From the NCBI RefSeq assembly GCF_001541345.2, contig NZ_LMVL02000002.1, positions 744,001 through 808,000 of the forward strand: a DNA stretch of 64,000 nt. Direction: 5' to 3'. The notes under the pieces were generated by a model. The model was not told the DNA's origin. It worked only from the letters and a program-made list of their open reading frames with translations, and ran no database searches. Within the stretch, counting starts at the first letter, position 1, and each line of letters opens with the position of its first letter. The position numbers were made by a program, and so were the translations under genes. The DNA comes from Gillisella vitis. GTDB taxonomy: Bacteria; Pseudomonadota; Alphaproteobacteria; Rhizobiales; Rhizobiaceae. Shown here piece by piece: positions 23,845-32,899 of the stretch.

Positions 23845-25647
23845 GTGGTAGACCCTGGCAATGGCGGATTTCCGCCAGAAAACGGGGCGTCAACGTCAAA
23901 CCGTACCGAGGGCAAGCCTTCGAGACGCGGTAGGGGTAAGCGGAAAGGCCGGAAATCCGGGCCGCCAGCCAGCCCCGTGACGCAAGACCGGACGGCTTTG
24001 GCCGAGCCGGATCGACGTCCCATACAACAAGATCAGCAGGCGGCCCAGCAGGCGCCGGGCCGAAAGCGTAAGCGTCGCAGGAAAGGCCGTGGCAATACCT
24101 TGCCGGGGCAGTGCCATGCAGCACCGCATCAGGGCGTGGAAACGCAAGGCGCAGCGGCCCCGGCTGAACGGCAGGCAGAGCACTCTCACCGCGATCAGGG
24201 CTCTGCAGGGCATGTGTCTCGCGAGGCAGGTTTATCCAATACTCAGGGGCATCATACCAAAGAACCTCCTATCCAGGGAAATGCCCTTGCTGGCGAAACC
24301 GGCGGTGCGGCCAAAAAATCCACCAGGAAGCGGCGTAAGAACCGGGGCCGGCAGAACGCCCAGGTGCGTCCCTTGCAGCCTGGCCGCAGTGTGGAAGCCA
24401 AGCCCGCCTCTGCCAGCTATTGCCCGCCTGCCGTGGAGAGCCAGAAGTCAGTTGCCGGCTCCGGCGAGGCTCCACATGGCCGCAGCCGCCATGGCCATGG
24501 TGGACATGGGCATGCCCATAGTGGACATGCGCATGGTGGACAGAGCCATCACCCACATCACGGACAGCATAAAGGGCATCATTCCAGCCATGGACCTTCC
24601 GACGACCATCCCGCCGATTTCTACGCGGCGCTTGATCTCGGCACCAATAATTGCCGGTTGTTGATTGCCCAGCCGACCCGGCCTGGCCAATTCCGGGTGG
24701 TGGATGCCTTTTCGCGCATCGTGCGTCTGGGCGAGGGGCTGGCTGCGACGGGGCGGCTCTCACAGGAGGCCATGGACCGCGCCATTGAGGCCTTGAAGGT
24801 CTGCGCCTCCAAACTGCATGGTGTGGAACTGCGCGGCAAGCGGTTGATCGCCACAGAGGCCTGCCGGGCCGCGGAGAACGGTGAGGCATTTCTGGAGCGG
24901 GTGCGGGCGGAGACCGGGCTTGAGCTGGAAATCATCAACCGCGAGACGGAGGCGCGGCTGGCGGTATCAGGTTGTTCCTCGCTGGTGGGACGCGAAACCC
25001 GTTCGGTCGTGCTGTTTGATATCGGCGGCGGTTCCTCGGAAATCGCGGTGATCCGCATTGGCGACAATCGCTCCAGCCGTCTCGCCAATCACATCACCCA
25101 CTGGACCTCACTGCCGGTTGGCGTGGTCACGCTGTCGGAGCGCCATGGCGGGCGTGATGTTTCGCCCACGGTGTTCGAAGCGATGATTACCGAAGTGGCG
25201 GGCATGCTCGATCAATTCGATTGCCCCTCGGTCGAGGCGCTTGGTCATTCTGCGGCCGACGTCGATTTCCACCTGATCGGCACGTCCGGCACGGTGACGA
25301 CACTGGCTGGCGTGCATCTCGATCTGCCGCGCTATGATCGCCGCCGGGTGGATGGGTTATGGTTGAGCGATGACGAGGTCTCAGCCATGCAGGCCAAGCT
25401 GCTGTCCTGGGATTATCAGAGCCGCGCCGCCAATCCCTGTATCGGCCCGGATCGGGCGGATCTGGTTCTGGCCGGTTGCGCCATTCTGGAAGCGATCCGC
25501 AGGCGTTGGCCCTCCAGCCGCATGCGCGTGGCGGATCGGGGCTTGAGAGAAGGGCTGTTGACCGACATGATGGCCGATGACGGTGTCTGGCGACGCAATC
25601 GCACGCGACGCCCGCCGGGCAGCCGGGATCGTGTCCCGCATTTGTGA
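23845..25647 (+). CDS. Exopolyphosphatase/guanosine pentaphosphatase-family protein with long basic, His-rich N-terminus
   Basis: 600 residues from GTG 23845 (GGAAG 6-10 nt upstream). Residues 259-600 are a Ppx/GppA phosphatase: ALDLGTNNCRLLIAQ (first phosphate loop), IATEACRAAENGEAFLERV, LFDIGGGSSEIAV (second loop), LIGTSGTVTTLAGVHL. This family hydrolyses polyphosphate or pppGpp. The first 258 residues are unusual: Lys/Arg-rich clusters (RRGRGKRKGRK, GRKRKRRRKGRG, KKSTRKRRKNRGRQ), then a stretch of about 45 residues dense in His and Gly (HGHGGHGHAHSGHAHGGQ). The basic part may bind RNA, the ribosome or polyphosphate; the His part may bind metal. The rlmE gene follows 86 bp downstream on the same strand. 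Confidence 0.88.
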   Translation: MVDPGNGGFPPENGASTSNRTEGKPSRRGRGKRKGRKSGPPASPVTQDRTALAEPDRRPIQQDQQAAQQAPGRKRKRRRKGRGNTLPGQCHAAPHQGVETQGAAAPAERQAEHSHRDQGSAGHVSREAGLSNTQGHHTKEPPIQGNALAGETGGAAKKSTRKRRKNRGRQNAQVRPLQPGRSVEAKPASASYCPPAVESQKSVAGSGEAPHGRSRHGHGGHGHAHSGHAHGGQSHHPHHGQHKGHHSSHGPSDDHPADFYAALDLGTNNCRLLIAQPTRPGQFRVVDAFSRIVRLGEGLAATGRLSQEAMDRAIEALKVCASKLHGVELRGKRLIATEACRAAENGEAFLERVRAETGLELEIINRETEARLAVSGCSSLVGRETRSVVLFDIGGGSSEIAVIRIGDNRSSRLANHITHWTSLPVGVVTLSERHGGRDVSPTVFEAMITEVAGMLDQFDCPSVEALGHSAADVDFHLIGTSGTVTTLAGVHLDLPRYDRRRVDGLWLSDDEVSAMQAKLLSWDYQSRAANPCIGPDRADLVLAGCAILEAIRRRWPSSRMRVADRGLREGLLTDMMADDGVWRRNRTRRPPGSRDRVPHL

Positions 25648-25674
25648 CCGGAAGTCATATTGAGACATAAAAGT

Positions 25675-25711
25675 GTTACAGCGGATCGAAGTGCGGATTT
25701 GCACAGGGCGC
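25675..25711. repeat. Palindromic repeat half-unit before rlmE
   Basis: ACAGCG ... CGCTGT with an inner GTGC/GCAC pair; resembles the first palindrome of the composite repeats at 38780, 47731 and 49669. It lies between the phosphatase and rlmE genes. Confidence 0.45.
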
Positions 25712-25733
25712 TGTCAGGAGTTGAGCAGCAAGC

Positions 25734-26519
25734 ATGACCAAACCACCTATTGGCGGCAATCGCACCGGACGAAAACTGGGCCAGAAGGTCAAGAAGGGCA
25801 AGCTGAAAGCGTCTTCGCGGCGCTGGCTGGAGCGGCATATCAACGATCCCTATGTGCAGCGGGCCAAGCTGGAGGGTTATCGCGCCCGCGCGGCTTTCAA
25901 GCTGCTGGAAATCGATGAGAAGCACAATATTCTCAAAGGCGCCCGACGTATTATCGATCTGGGTGCTGCACCCGGCAGCTGGTCGCAGATTGCTGCCAAT
26001 GTTACCGGGTCCACCGATAGTGACATCCGGGTTGCAGCCATCGACTTTCTGGAAATGACCCAATTGCCGGGCGTGAAGATCCTGCAACTCGACTTTCTCG
26101 ACCCCCAGGCGCCCGCGCTGTTGATGGAAGCGGTGGGCGGCGTGCCGGATGTGGTGATTTCCGACATGGCGGCACCCACCACCGGCCACCAGAAGACCGA
26201 CCACATTCGCACCATGCATCTCTGCGAAGTGGCCGCCTATTTCGCCGTGGAAGTGCTGGCCGAGGGCGGGCATTTCCTGGCGAAAACCTTTCAGGGTGGT
26301 ACGGAAAAAGATCTGCTCAATATGCTCAAGCAGAATTTCAAGCAGGTCATCCACATCAAGCCCGCGTCATCACGTCAAGAATCGGTTGAAATGTTCCTGC
26401 TTGCCAAGGGTTTCAAGGGCAGGCGGTCCGGCAATGCGCTGGGTCATGAAGTGGAGGACGATGGTCCCATGCCGCATGATCCGCGTGAGGATGCAACGGC
26501 TGACGAGGATCAGGATTGA
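25734..26519 (+). CDS. rlmE: 23S rRNA (uridine2552-2'-O)-methyltransferase
   Basis: 261 residues, ATG 25734 with GGAG 12 nt upstream. RlmE/FtsJ family: [32 protein letters not shown], the SAM-binding [11 protein letters not shown] and the catalytic region [12 protein letters not shown] with downstream LAKTFQGG. It 2'-O-methylates U2552 in the A-loop of 23S rRNA, a late step in 50S assembly. A Gly/Lys N-terminal extension (about 25 residues) and an acidic C-terminal tail (DATADEDQD) go beyond the E. coli protein of 209 residues, as is common in alphaproteobacteria. Confidence 0.94.
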   Translation: MTKPPIGGNRTGRKLGQKVKKGKLKASSRRWLERHINDPYVQRAKLEGYRARAAFKLLEIDEKHNILKGARRIIDLGAAPGSWSQIAANVTGSTDSDIRVAAIDFLEMTQLPGVKILQLDFLDPQAPALLMEAVGGVPDVVISDMAAPTTGHQKTDHIRTMHLCEVAAYFAVEVLAEGGHFLAKTFQGGTEKDLLNMLKQNFKQVIHIKPASSRQESVEMFLLAKGFKGRRSGNALGHEVEDDGPMPHDPREDATADEDQD

Positions 26520-26531
26520 GCGGGGACGCCA

Positions 26532-26915
26532 ATGTTGCTCTATATCACACTTGGCTCCAACGATTTGGAGCGATCCGGACGGTTTTATGATGCCTGCCTC
26601 GGCGCGCTTGGCTTCATCCGCCGGGTAACGGAAGAAGACGAAATCGGATACGGTGCATCCTCAGATGTGCGGTGCCGTCTTTGGCTCGTCAGTCCTTATG
26701 ATGGCAGGGCCGCCAGCTTCGGCAATGGTTCCATGGTGGCGCTGGCAGCCGCTAGCCGGTCGGATGTAGAGGCTTTTTATGCGGCAGCATTGGCAAATGG
26801 CGGTTCAGATGAAGGAGCGCCGGGTCTGCGGCCCTTTCATGCGCATTTCTATGCCTGCTATGTCCGTGATCCCGATGGCAATAAATTATCGGCGGTCTGC
26901 GAGCAGCCGGAATAA
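26532..26915 (+). CDS. VOC-family (glyoxalase/bleomycin resistance-like) protein
   Basis: 127 residues, starting 12 bp after rlmE. The vicinal oxygen chelate pattern is visible: YITLGSNDLERSGRFYDACL at the start and FYACYVRDPDGNKLSAVCE at the end, the latter with the conserved metal-ligand Glu/His-type region. Members include glyoxalases, dioxygenases and drug-binding proteins; no substrate can be assigned. Confidence 0.85.
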   Translation: MLLYITLGSNDLERSGRFYDACLGALGFIRRVTEEDEIGYGASSDVRCRLWLVSPYDGRAASFGNGSMVALAAASRSDVEAFYAAALANGGSDEGAPGLRPFHAHFYACYVRDPDGNKLSAVCEQPE

Positions 26916-26932
26916 TGGGCGATTGCTTATAC

Positions 26933-28300
26933 TCAATAGCCTGAAAACGGCCCCGTCTGCCTGCGAGCGGTGAAGTCGGAATATTGGCGCGATAGATAGC
27001 GCAGCGTGGCCATCGCATCGGCTGGCCTGCCGAAATAATAGCCTTGGCCCATGGTGCAGCCGAGGGCCAGGAGCCTGGTGGCTTCGCCAAGGGTTTCGAT
27101 GCCTTCCGCCACCACTTGCAGCTTCAGGCCTTCGCACATGGTGATGATCGCCCGGACGATATGTTCGGAGGTGGTGTCAGTCGTGATCGCCGAGACGAAG
27201 GCCCGATCGATCTTGACCTTGTCGAAGGTGAATTCTCGCAGGCGGCCAAGGCTGGATTGGCCGGTGCCGAAATCGTCGAGCGAGATACGCACGCCTGCCG
27301 CGCGCAGTTCGGCGATGATCCGCCCGGCCATGTCGGCGGAACTCATCACAGCGGTCTCGGTAATTTCCAGTTCCAGCCGCGACGGGTCGAGGCCGACACT
27401 GTTGATGATCGACAGCGTGCGTGAGGCCGTGCCGGAATCGGTTAATTGCACCGAGGAAAGGTTGAAGGACAAAAACAGTTCTCGCGGCCATGTCAGTGCC
27501 GCTTCCGCAGCCTTGCGCAACAGGGTTTCCGACAGCGTGTCGATAAAGCCCCTATCCTCGGCCAGCGGCACGAAGATCGCTGGCGAAACAAAGCCGAGAT
27601 CTGGGTCGATCCAGCGGGCCAGCGCTTCGAAACCCAGAACCTTGCCATCGACAAGCGAGACGATCGGCTGGAAATGCGTATCGACGGCATCGTTGATGAT
27701 CGCATTGCGCAGCGCCTGCTCCAACTGGGTGGAGCGACGCATTTCCTGGGCAATTTCTCGCGAATAAACGGTTATCTGGCCGCGTCCGCGCCGTTTTGAG
27801 CGATAAAGAGCCGTCTCGGCGCTTTTCATCAGCGTTTCGACATCGTCGCCGGCAAAGGGAAAGATTGCAAAGCCCAGCGATGCCGAAAGCCGGACATTGC
27901 GGTCGCCGAGGTCATAGGGCGCCGATAGTACGTCCTTGATCAGATTGCCGATCCGCTCGGCGCTGATCTGTTCGAAAATCAGCGGCAGCACCACGGCAAA
28001 CTCGTCACCATCGTGACGGGTAACAATGGCGCCATCGGGAATACAGGCCTTGAGACGATGGGCGACCTGACACAGGATCTCATCGCCCGCCAGCGACCCG
28101 AACAGGTCGTTAATTGGCTTGAAACCGTCGAGATTGACCAAAGCCACTGTAAAGGGTGCGGGATCGGCGGCGCGCTCCGCCGATAGGCTGCGGATTCGCT
28201 CCTGCAGCCTATGGTGATTGCCAAGCCCCGTCAGCGGATCGGTAAAAGCCTTGGCCTCTCCCTGATCGATGTCTGGCACTATGGTGTTGGCCGCACCCAT
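26933..28300 (-). CDS. GGDEF-EAL protein, likely cyclic-di-GMP phosphodiesterase
   Basis: 455 residues, ATG 28300. GGDEF domain at about 18-180: TDPLTGLGNHHRL present, but the active-site loop reads RHDGDEF (97-101), so the first Gly of GGDEF is Asp. EAL domain at about 190-445 keeps its catalytic sequence: GFEALARW (EAL at 225-227), LDDFGTGQSSL, VVAEGIET. The likely activity is therefore cyclic-di-GMP hydrolysis, with the GGDEF part inactive or GTP-sensing; this is inferred. No sensor domain or membrane segment, so it acts in the cytosol. Convergent with the VOC gene. Confidence 0.88.
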   Translation of the reverse strand: MGAANTIVPDIDQGEAKAFTDPLTGLGNHHRLQERIRSLSAERAADPAPFTVALVNLDGFKPINDLFGSLAGDEILCQVAHRLKACIPDGAIVTRHDGDEFAVVLPLIFEQISAERIGNLIKDVLSAPYDLGDRNVRLSASLGFAIFPFAGDDVETLMKSAETALYRSKRRGRGQITVYSREIAQEMRRSTQLEQALRNAIINDAVDTHFQPIVSLVDGKVLGFEALARWIDPDLGFVSPAIFVPLAEDRGFIDTLSETLLRKAAEAALTWPRELFLSFNLSSVQLTDSGTASRTLSIINSVGLDPSRLELEITETAVMSSADMAGRIIAELRAAGVRISLDDFGTGQSSLGRLREFTFDKVKIDRAFVSAITTDTTSEHIVRAIITMCEGLKLQVVAEGIETLGEATRLLALGCTMGQGYYFGRPADAMATLRYLSRQYSDFTARRQTGPFSGY

Positions 28301-28633
28301 TCATTATCCCAAAAAAAGTCATAGATCACGGAACTACCATGCGCATAAAAAATTAATAAAATTCTAGCGTTTAGCCGAGGGGGACTGTGGATTCTTACCC
28401 GTGATTTACTGCATACAACTTGAAACCGTCATGTTCACATTCAACCAGTCAGACGGTTGTTATCTTTGATGCGGTTTGACTTTCCGGCGTAACCCGCATT
28501 GGTGTCGAAGACAGCATCGGACCGAATGTTAAGAAACGGTTTTCGAAAAACTCAGACGCCCAAACAAAAAGAGAGCCCAAACAAAAAGAGAGCATTGTGC
28601 TGATTTTGAGTTTCTGCCCGATGCTTTAGGCCA
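28301..28633. other. Intergenic region with a 17-bp tandem duplication
   Basis: 333 bp. It contains the promoter side of the GGDEF-EAL gene and the end of the PAS-receiver gene. The only structure I see is a perfect tandem duplication of a 17-bp unit starting GCCCAAACAAAAAGAGA (28558-28574 and 28575-28591). Confidence 0.6.
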
Positions 28634-30298
28634 TCATGCCGTGGCATGACGGTGTGTTTCGAGATGACGATCCAGAAGCTGTTCGATCATGTCGGGGCTG
28701 AGCGGCTTGACGATGACATCGTCCATGCCCGCGTCGAGGCACCGTCCACGGTCATGGTCGAAGGCTGGCACCAGCACGCCGATAATGGCTGTGCGGCGCT
28801 CTCCGGCTCGTTGCCTTTGCCGCATCAGACGGCAGAGATCCATGCCATTGATATCCGGTAGCGAAATGTCCATGAGCACGATGGCGGGACGTTCGGCCTG
28901 CCAGATCGCTAAGGCATCCGCACCGTTGACCGCAAGCTTGTAGCTGCGGCCAAGTCCTTCGAGGATTTGCGAAAACACGATCTGGTTGACTTCATTGTCC
29001 TCGACAACAAGGATTTCCACCGTCTTCTTTGGTGCGCGAACGATGCCTTCCGGGTGAGACCTTGTCTGCGCAATCGTCGCGGCCCGTGGCTGAAGATGCT
29101 GGGTCAGGCGCTCTGCGACGCTGTTGCGGTCAGCGACGAGGGTTCGCGTCGTATCATCAAGTGCAAGCTGCTCCCGGCTGACAGACATGGCTCTGTCGGT
29201 AATGATCAGGTCAATGGACATGGCCATCGATCTGGCGAGTTCAATGACGGCGCGTAATTCGTAAGGGCTATGAACGATGCAGCGATCGCTTGCCTGTTGC
29301 GGCAGTACGCCCACGGCATTTGCGAGGAAAATCGGATCGCTGCTGGCAATCACCACACGTTGCCGCAGGCTGTCTTCTCGCGGAGGCTCGGTTGCCGGTT
29401 GCGGTTGTCTTTGCGGCGGAGATAGCGGCGAGGTGATGTGGGCTGCCGGGCCTGGTGCGTTTCTGCTTTCCGCCCGGATCGTCGGGCGGAGCAGATGGGC
29501 GGCGCCGTCGACGCTTGCAAAAGTCACCACGCAAAAGCTGCGGTCGGTCTTGCCGATCCGGTTGATATAAGCGGCGGGTGCGGCTTGCGAAGAGCCGGGG
29601 TCGGCAATCCGGATGAAGCGCTCGCGAACACCGACCTGCTGCTCAGCCTGCTGCAAGCTGGCGAGGAAGCGGCTTTCAAGCAGATCTGCGGCAGGGCGGC
29701 CCAGAATGGCGTCTTCACTTGTCCCCATCATGGCGACGAATGCCTTGTTGATGCCAACCACGATGTGCTGGCGATCCCAGACCATGACCGGTTGCGGCAG
29801 GCTGTCGAGAATATTTTCCGTGACTTCGACCCGTTCCAGATCGGTGCGCCATTGTTCTTCGCGCTTTTTCTGTTCGGTAATATCGGAAATCGCGCAAATG
29901 CCAAAGCCATTGGCGAGCCGTCTATTGAGCTGGCGCACTGTGCGCTTCTTGACGGTTCTGTCGAGTGTTTCGAAACGTTCGCGCCAGTGAGAGGCAACCC
30001 GCTCGGCCAGCCACTCTTCTCTTGAGGGAGGGTTGGGGGACAGGATGGCGCGGATGCAGTGATCGTAAATCGCGCCCAGGCAATCCCGTAGCCTGGTGCC
30101 CGCTTGCAGGTAGAATTCCGGAATTTCGAAGAAGTTCAGCAATTGCGGGCTTGCATAGACGATAATATCGTCGCTATCGACCACCAGAAGCGCACTGCCT
30201 TGCGCGTCGCAGACGGCATCGAGAAGACTATGCTCCAGAACCAGGGCGCTTGCCCATGTCCGGTCCGTTGTCTGCCTGTCGCCCGGTTGCTTATGCAT
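28634..30298 (-). CDS. PAS domain protein with C-terminal response-regulator receiver
   Basis: 554 residues from ATG 30298, which has GGAGGCGAAG directly before it; a TTG at 30310 is less likely. Two PAS-like sensor regions: about 25-130 (ALLVVDSDDIIVYASPQLLN) and 165-265 (NILDSLPQPVMVWDRQHIVV). A Pro/Gln-rich linker follows, then a degenerate receiver-like segment (RVVIASSDPIFLANAVGVLP, LIITDRAMS) and a canonical receiver at about 425-550 (EILVVEDNEVNQIVF, phospho-acceptor Asp near 477 in IVLMDISLPDINGMDL). No histidine kinase domain or output domain is present, so it should relay phosphate from an unlinked kinase. Cytosolic. Confidence 0.8.
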   Translation of the reverse strand: MHKQPGDRQTTDRTWASALVLEHSLLDAVCDAQGSALLVVDSDDIIVYASPQLLNFFEIPEFYLQAGTRLRDCLGAIYDHCIRAILSPNPPSREEWLAERVASHWRERFETLDRTVKKRTVRQLNRRLANGFGICAISDITEQKKREEQWRTDLERVEVTENILDSLPQPVMVWDRQHIVVGINKAFVAMMGTSEDAILGRPAADLLESRFLASLQQAEQQVGVRERFIRIADPGSSQAAPAAYINRIGKTDRSFCVVTFASVDGAAHLLRPTIRAESRNAPGPAAHITSPLSPPQRQPQPATEPPREDSLRQRVVIASSDPIFLANAVGVLPQQASDRCIVHSPYELRAVIELARSMAMSIDLIITDRAMSVSREQLALDDTTRTLVADRNSVAERLTQHLQPRAATIAQTRSHPEGIVRAPKKTVEILVVEDNEVNQIVFSQILEGLGRSYKLAVNGADALAIWQAERPAIVLMDISLPDINGMDLCRLMRQRQRAGERRTAIIGVLVPAFDHDRGRCLDAGMDDVIVKPLSPDMIEQLLDRHLETHRHATA

Positions 30299-30662
30299 CT
30301 TCGCCTCCAAGGCGTTGCATCTCGTTCAAGATAAGCATCGGCCGCATTATCCTACCAACCCATGTTTACTGCATGGCCAGCCGGATCGGAATCGACTCCC
30401 GGTAGAAACATGCAGCATATATAACTTATTTGCGCTTTCGTCGTGCCTCGATGATACCAAACAGTGCAGGAGTGGGTCACGCCAACCAGAGCAGCGGGTT
30501 TTTCTTCGGCGACCGCGATCAAAAACGATTAAAGTTGAATTAAGCCTATTGGTATTCGATTAATGCCCCCTTAATGACGGGGGCGAGCAGTCGGGAAAGA
30601 TCGCGGTGAATTGCCCCCTTGCCGGGCTTTCTTCTTGGCCGACAATTGGCGACAATAAGCGT
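30299..30662. other. Intergenic region between the divergent PAS-receiver gene and mutL
   Basis: 364 bp that must hold promoters in both directions. A degenerate member of the palindromic repeat family lies at about 30366-30412 (ACTGCATGG ... ACATGCAG). No gene seen. Confidence 0.5.
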
Positions 30663-32516
30663 ATGAGCATCAAACAGCTTTCGGAAACCCTGATCAACCA
30701 GATCGCCGCTGGCGAAGTGATTGAGCGTCCGGCCAGTGCCGCCAAGGAATTGATCGAAAACGCCATCGATGCCGGAGCAAGCCGCATCGAGATCGCCACG
30801 GCGGGTGGCGGCAAGGCCCTGTTGCGCATCACCGACAATGGCTGCGGCATGGATGGGCAGGATCTGGCGCTGGCGGTTCGCCGCCATTGCACCTCCAAGC
30901 TCAATGAGTCGTTGATGGATATCAAGAGCCTCGGTTTTCGCGGTGAGGCGCTGCCGTCCATCGGTTCGGTGGCGCGCCTGACCATTGCCAGCCGCAGGGC
31001 AGACAGCGCCAGTGCTTTCCAGATCGCGGTGGAAGGCGGCAAGGTTGGAGAGGTGCGCCCCGCACCCGGCAATCCCGGCACGGTGGTCGAGGTGCGTGAC
31101 CTGTTTTTTGCCACGCCAGCCCGGCTGAAATTCCTGAAAACCGAGAGAGCCGAGGCTGCGGCGATTACCGAAATGGTCAAGCGCATGGCCATCGCCTTTC
31201 CGAAGATCCGCTTCGTCCTGTCTGGCTCGGATCGTTCAACGCTGGAACTACCGTCGACCGGCGACGATCATCTTGCCCGAATTGCCCAGGTGCTCGGCCC
31301 CGATTTCCGGGATAATGCCATTGCGCTCGATGCCGAGCGAGAGGACGTGCATCTGGGCGGCTTTGCCGGTGTGCCGACCTTCAACCGTGGCAATTCCGCC
31401 CATCAATATGCCTTCGTCAATGGCCGTCCGGTGCAGGACAAGCTGATCCTGTCGGCCATTCGCGGTGCCTATGCCGAAACCGTGCCGCATGGCCGCTATC
31501 CGGTAGCAGTGCTGGCGTTGACGGTTGATCCGGCTCTGGTGGATGTCAATGTCCATCCGGCCAAGTCGGATGTGCGGTTTCGAGATCCCGGCCTGGTGCG
31601 CGGCCTGATTGTCGGGGCAATCCGTCAGGCCTTGACGCGCGAAGGCGACCGGTCATCGACGGCAGGGGCCGATGCCATGCTGCGGGCCTTTCGTCCTGGT
31701 GCAAATGGCGGTTTTGCCGAAGGCGCGCAGGCGGCTGCGAACAATTCCTATGCGCCCGCCTATGGCGCACGACCGGCGCAGCCTTCAGCATGGAGCGTCG
31801 ATACATCCCCCCATAGGCCGCTCGATGGTGGTCAGAACCGGTTTGACGGTCTGGCGATGCCAGCGGCCCGGGCGGATGGGCATGTTTCGCCCTCACAGAT
31901 CTCCGAGCCGGTGGCGATGGCGATGGAAAGTGGCTCGTTTCGCCTCGGCGCGGCGCGGGCGCAGGTTCACGCCAATTATATCGTTGCCCAGACGCAGGAT
32001 GGACTGGTGATCGTCGATCAGCATGCCGCCCACGAGCGGCTGGTGTTTGAAGATATGCGCAAGGCTCTATCGGGTCGCAGATTGCCCAGCCAGGGCCTAC
32101 TCATTCCCGAAATCATCGGCCTGCCGGAAGAAGACTGTGACCGGCTGATGGAACATGCCGAAAACCTCGATAAGCTGGGCCTTGCGATCGAACGGTTCGG
32201 GCCGGGAGCGATTGCCGTGCGCGAAACGCCTGCCATGCTGGGTGAAGTGGATGTGCCGGGACTGGTGCGGCAATTGGCCGATGAAATTGCCGAATGGGAA
32301 ACGGCGGGCAGCCTGTTTGCCCGGCTGGAACATGTGGCCGCTACCATGGCCTGCCACGGATCGGTGCGCTCCGGTCGGCTGCTGCGGGTCGAGGAAATGA
32401 ACGCGCTGCTGCGAAAAATGGAGGAAACGCCCGGTTCCGGCCAATGCAATCACGGGCGCCCAACCTATATTGAACTGAAACTGTCGGATATAGAGCGACT
32501 GTTCGGTCGCAGTTGA
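30663..32516 (+). CDS. mutL: DNA mismatch repair protein MutL
   Basis: 617 residues from ATG 30663 (the frame is open from 30606, but [20 protein letters not shown] is the family start). N-terminal GHKL ATPase: [38 protein letters not shown]. Linker about 330-440, Ala/Gly/Pro-rich. The C-terminal dimerisation domain carries [14 protein letters not shown], matching the DQHA-x2-E-x4-E endonuclease signature, plus GSVRSGRLL and GQCNHGRPT. This MutL is thus predicted to nick the unmethylated or new strand itself, as in organisms without MutH. It works with MutS, not present in this window. Confidence 0.96.
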   Translation: MSIKQLSETLINQIAAGEVIERPASAAKELIENAIDAGASRIEIATAGGGKALLRITDNGCGMDGQDLALAVRRHCTSKLNESLMDIKSLGFRGEALPSIGSVARLTIASRRADSASAFQIAVEGGKVGEVRPAPGNPGTVVEVRDLFFATPARLKFLKTERAEAAAITEMVKRMAIAFPKIRFVLSGSDRSTLELPSTGDDHLARIAQVLGPDFRDNAIALDAEREDVHLGGFAGVPTFNRGNSAHQYAFVNGRPVQDKLILSAIRGAYAETVPHGRYPVAVLALTVDPALVDVNVHPAKSDVRFRDPGLVRGLIVGAIRQALTREGDRSSTAGADAMLRAFRPGANGGFAEGAQAAANNSYAPAYGARPAQPSAWSVDTSPHRPLDGGQNRFDGLAMPAARADGHVSPSQISEPVAMAMESGSFRLGAARAQVHANYIVAQTQDGLVIVDQHAAHERLVFEDMRKALSGRRLPSQGLLIPEIIGLPEEDCDRLMEHAENLDKLGLAIERFGPGAIAVRETPAMLGEVDVPGLVRQLADEIAEWETAGSLFARLEHVAATMACHGSVRSGRLLRVEEMNALLRKMEETPGSGQCNHGRPTYIELKLSDIERLFGRS

Positions 32517-32632
32517 CGGTTGATTGCAAGGGCAGTTTGTGTGCATTTATAGACGGCATGCTACTGCCGGTTTGGCACGCAACGGCAAGCAGTACAAAAC
32601 GACAAGAACAAGAAGAGAGTTAGGACCACTCC

Positions 32633-32863
32633 ATGAATCGCTTCGAAAGCCGTGGAAATCGCGAGGCCACGGTGAAATATCTGGATGCGGATTTCCAGAT
32701 TACTTTTCCCGGCTCCTACGTGGTCTGCGCCATCACCGGCCGACCGATCACCATCGATGAGCTGAAATACTGGAGCGTTGACCGTCAGGAAGCCTATGTC
32801 GATGCGGCGGCCTCGCTCGAAGCGGAAAAGCGCGCCGGTAACCTTCCAAACCAGAAGCGGTAA
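32633..32863 (+). CDS. DUF2093-domain protein
   Basis: 76 residues. VKYLDADFQITFPGSYVVCA and ITGRPITIDELKYWSVDRQE are characteristic of the DUF2093 family, short soluble proteins conserved in Rhizobiales and usually found next to lpxK. Function unknown. ATG 32633 is preceded by AGGAC at suitable distance. Confidence 0.85.
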   Translation: MNRFESRGNREATVKYLDADFQITFPGSYVVCAITGRPITIDELKYWSVDRQEAYVDAAASLEAEKRAGNLPNQKR

Positions 32864-32899
32864 GCGGCCCGACCCGGTGCGCGGGCAATGCGGCTTGGG

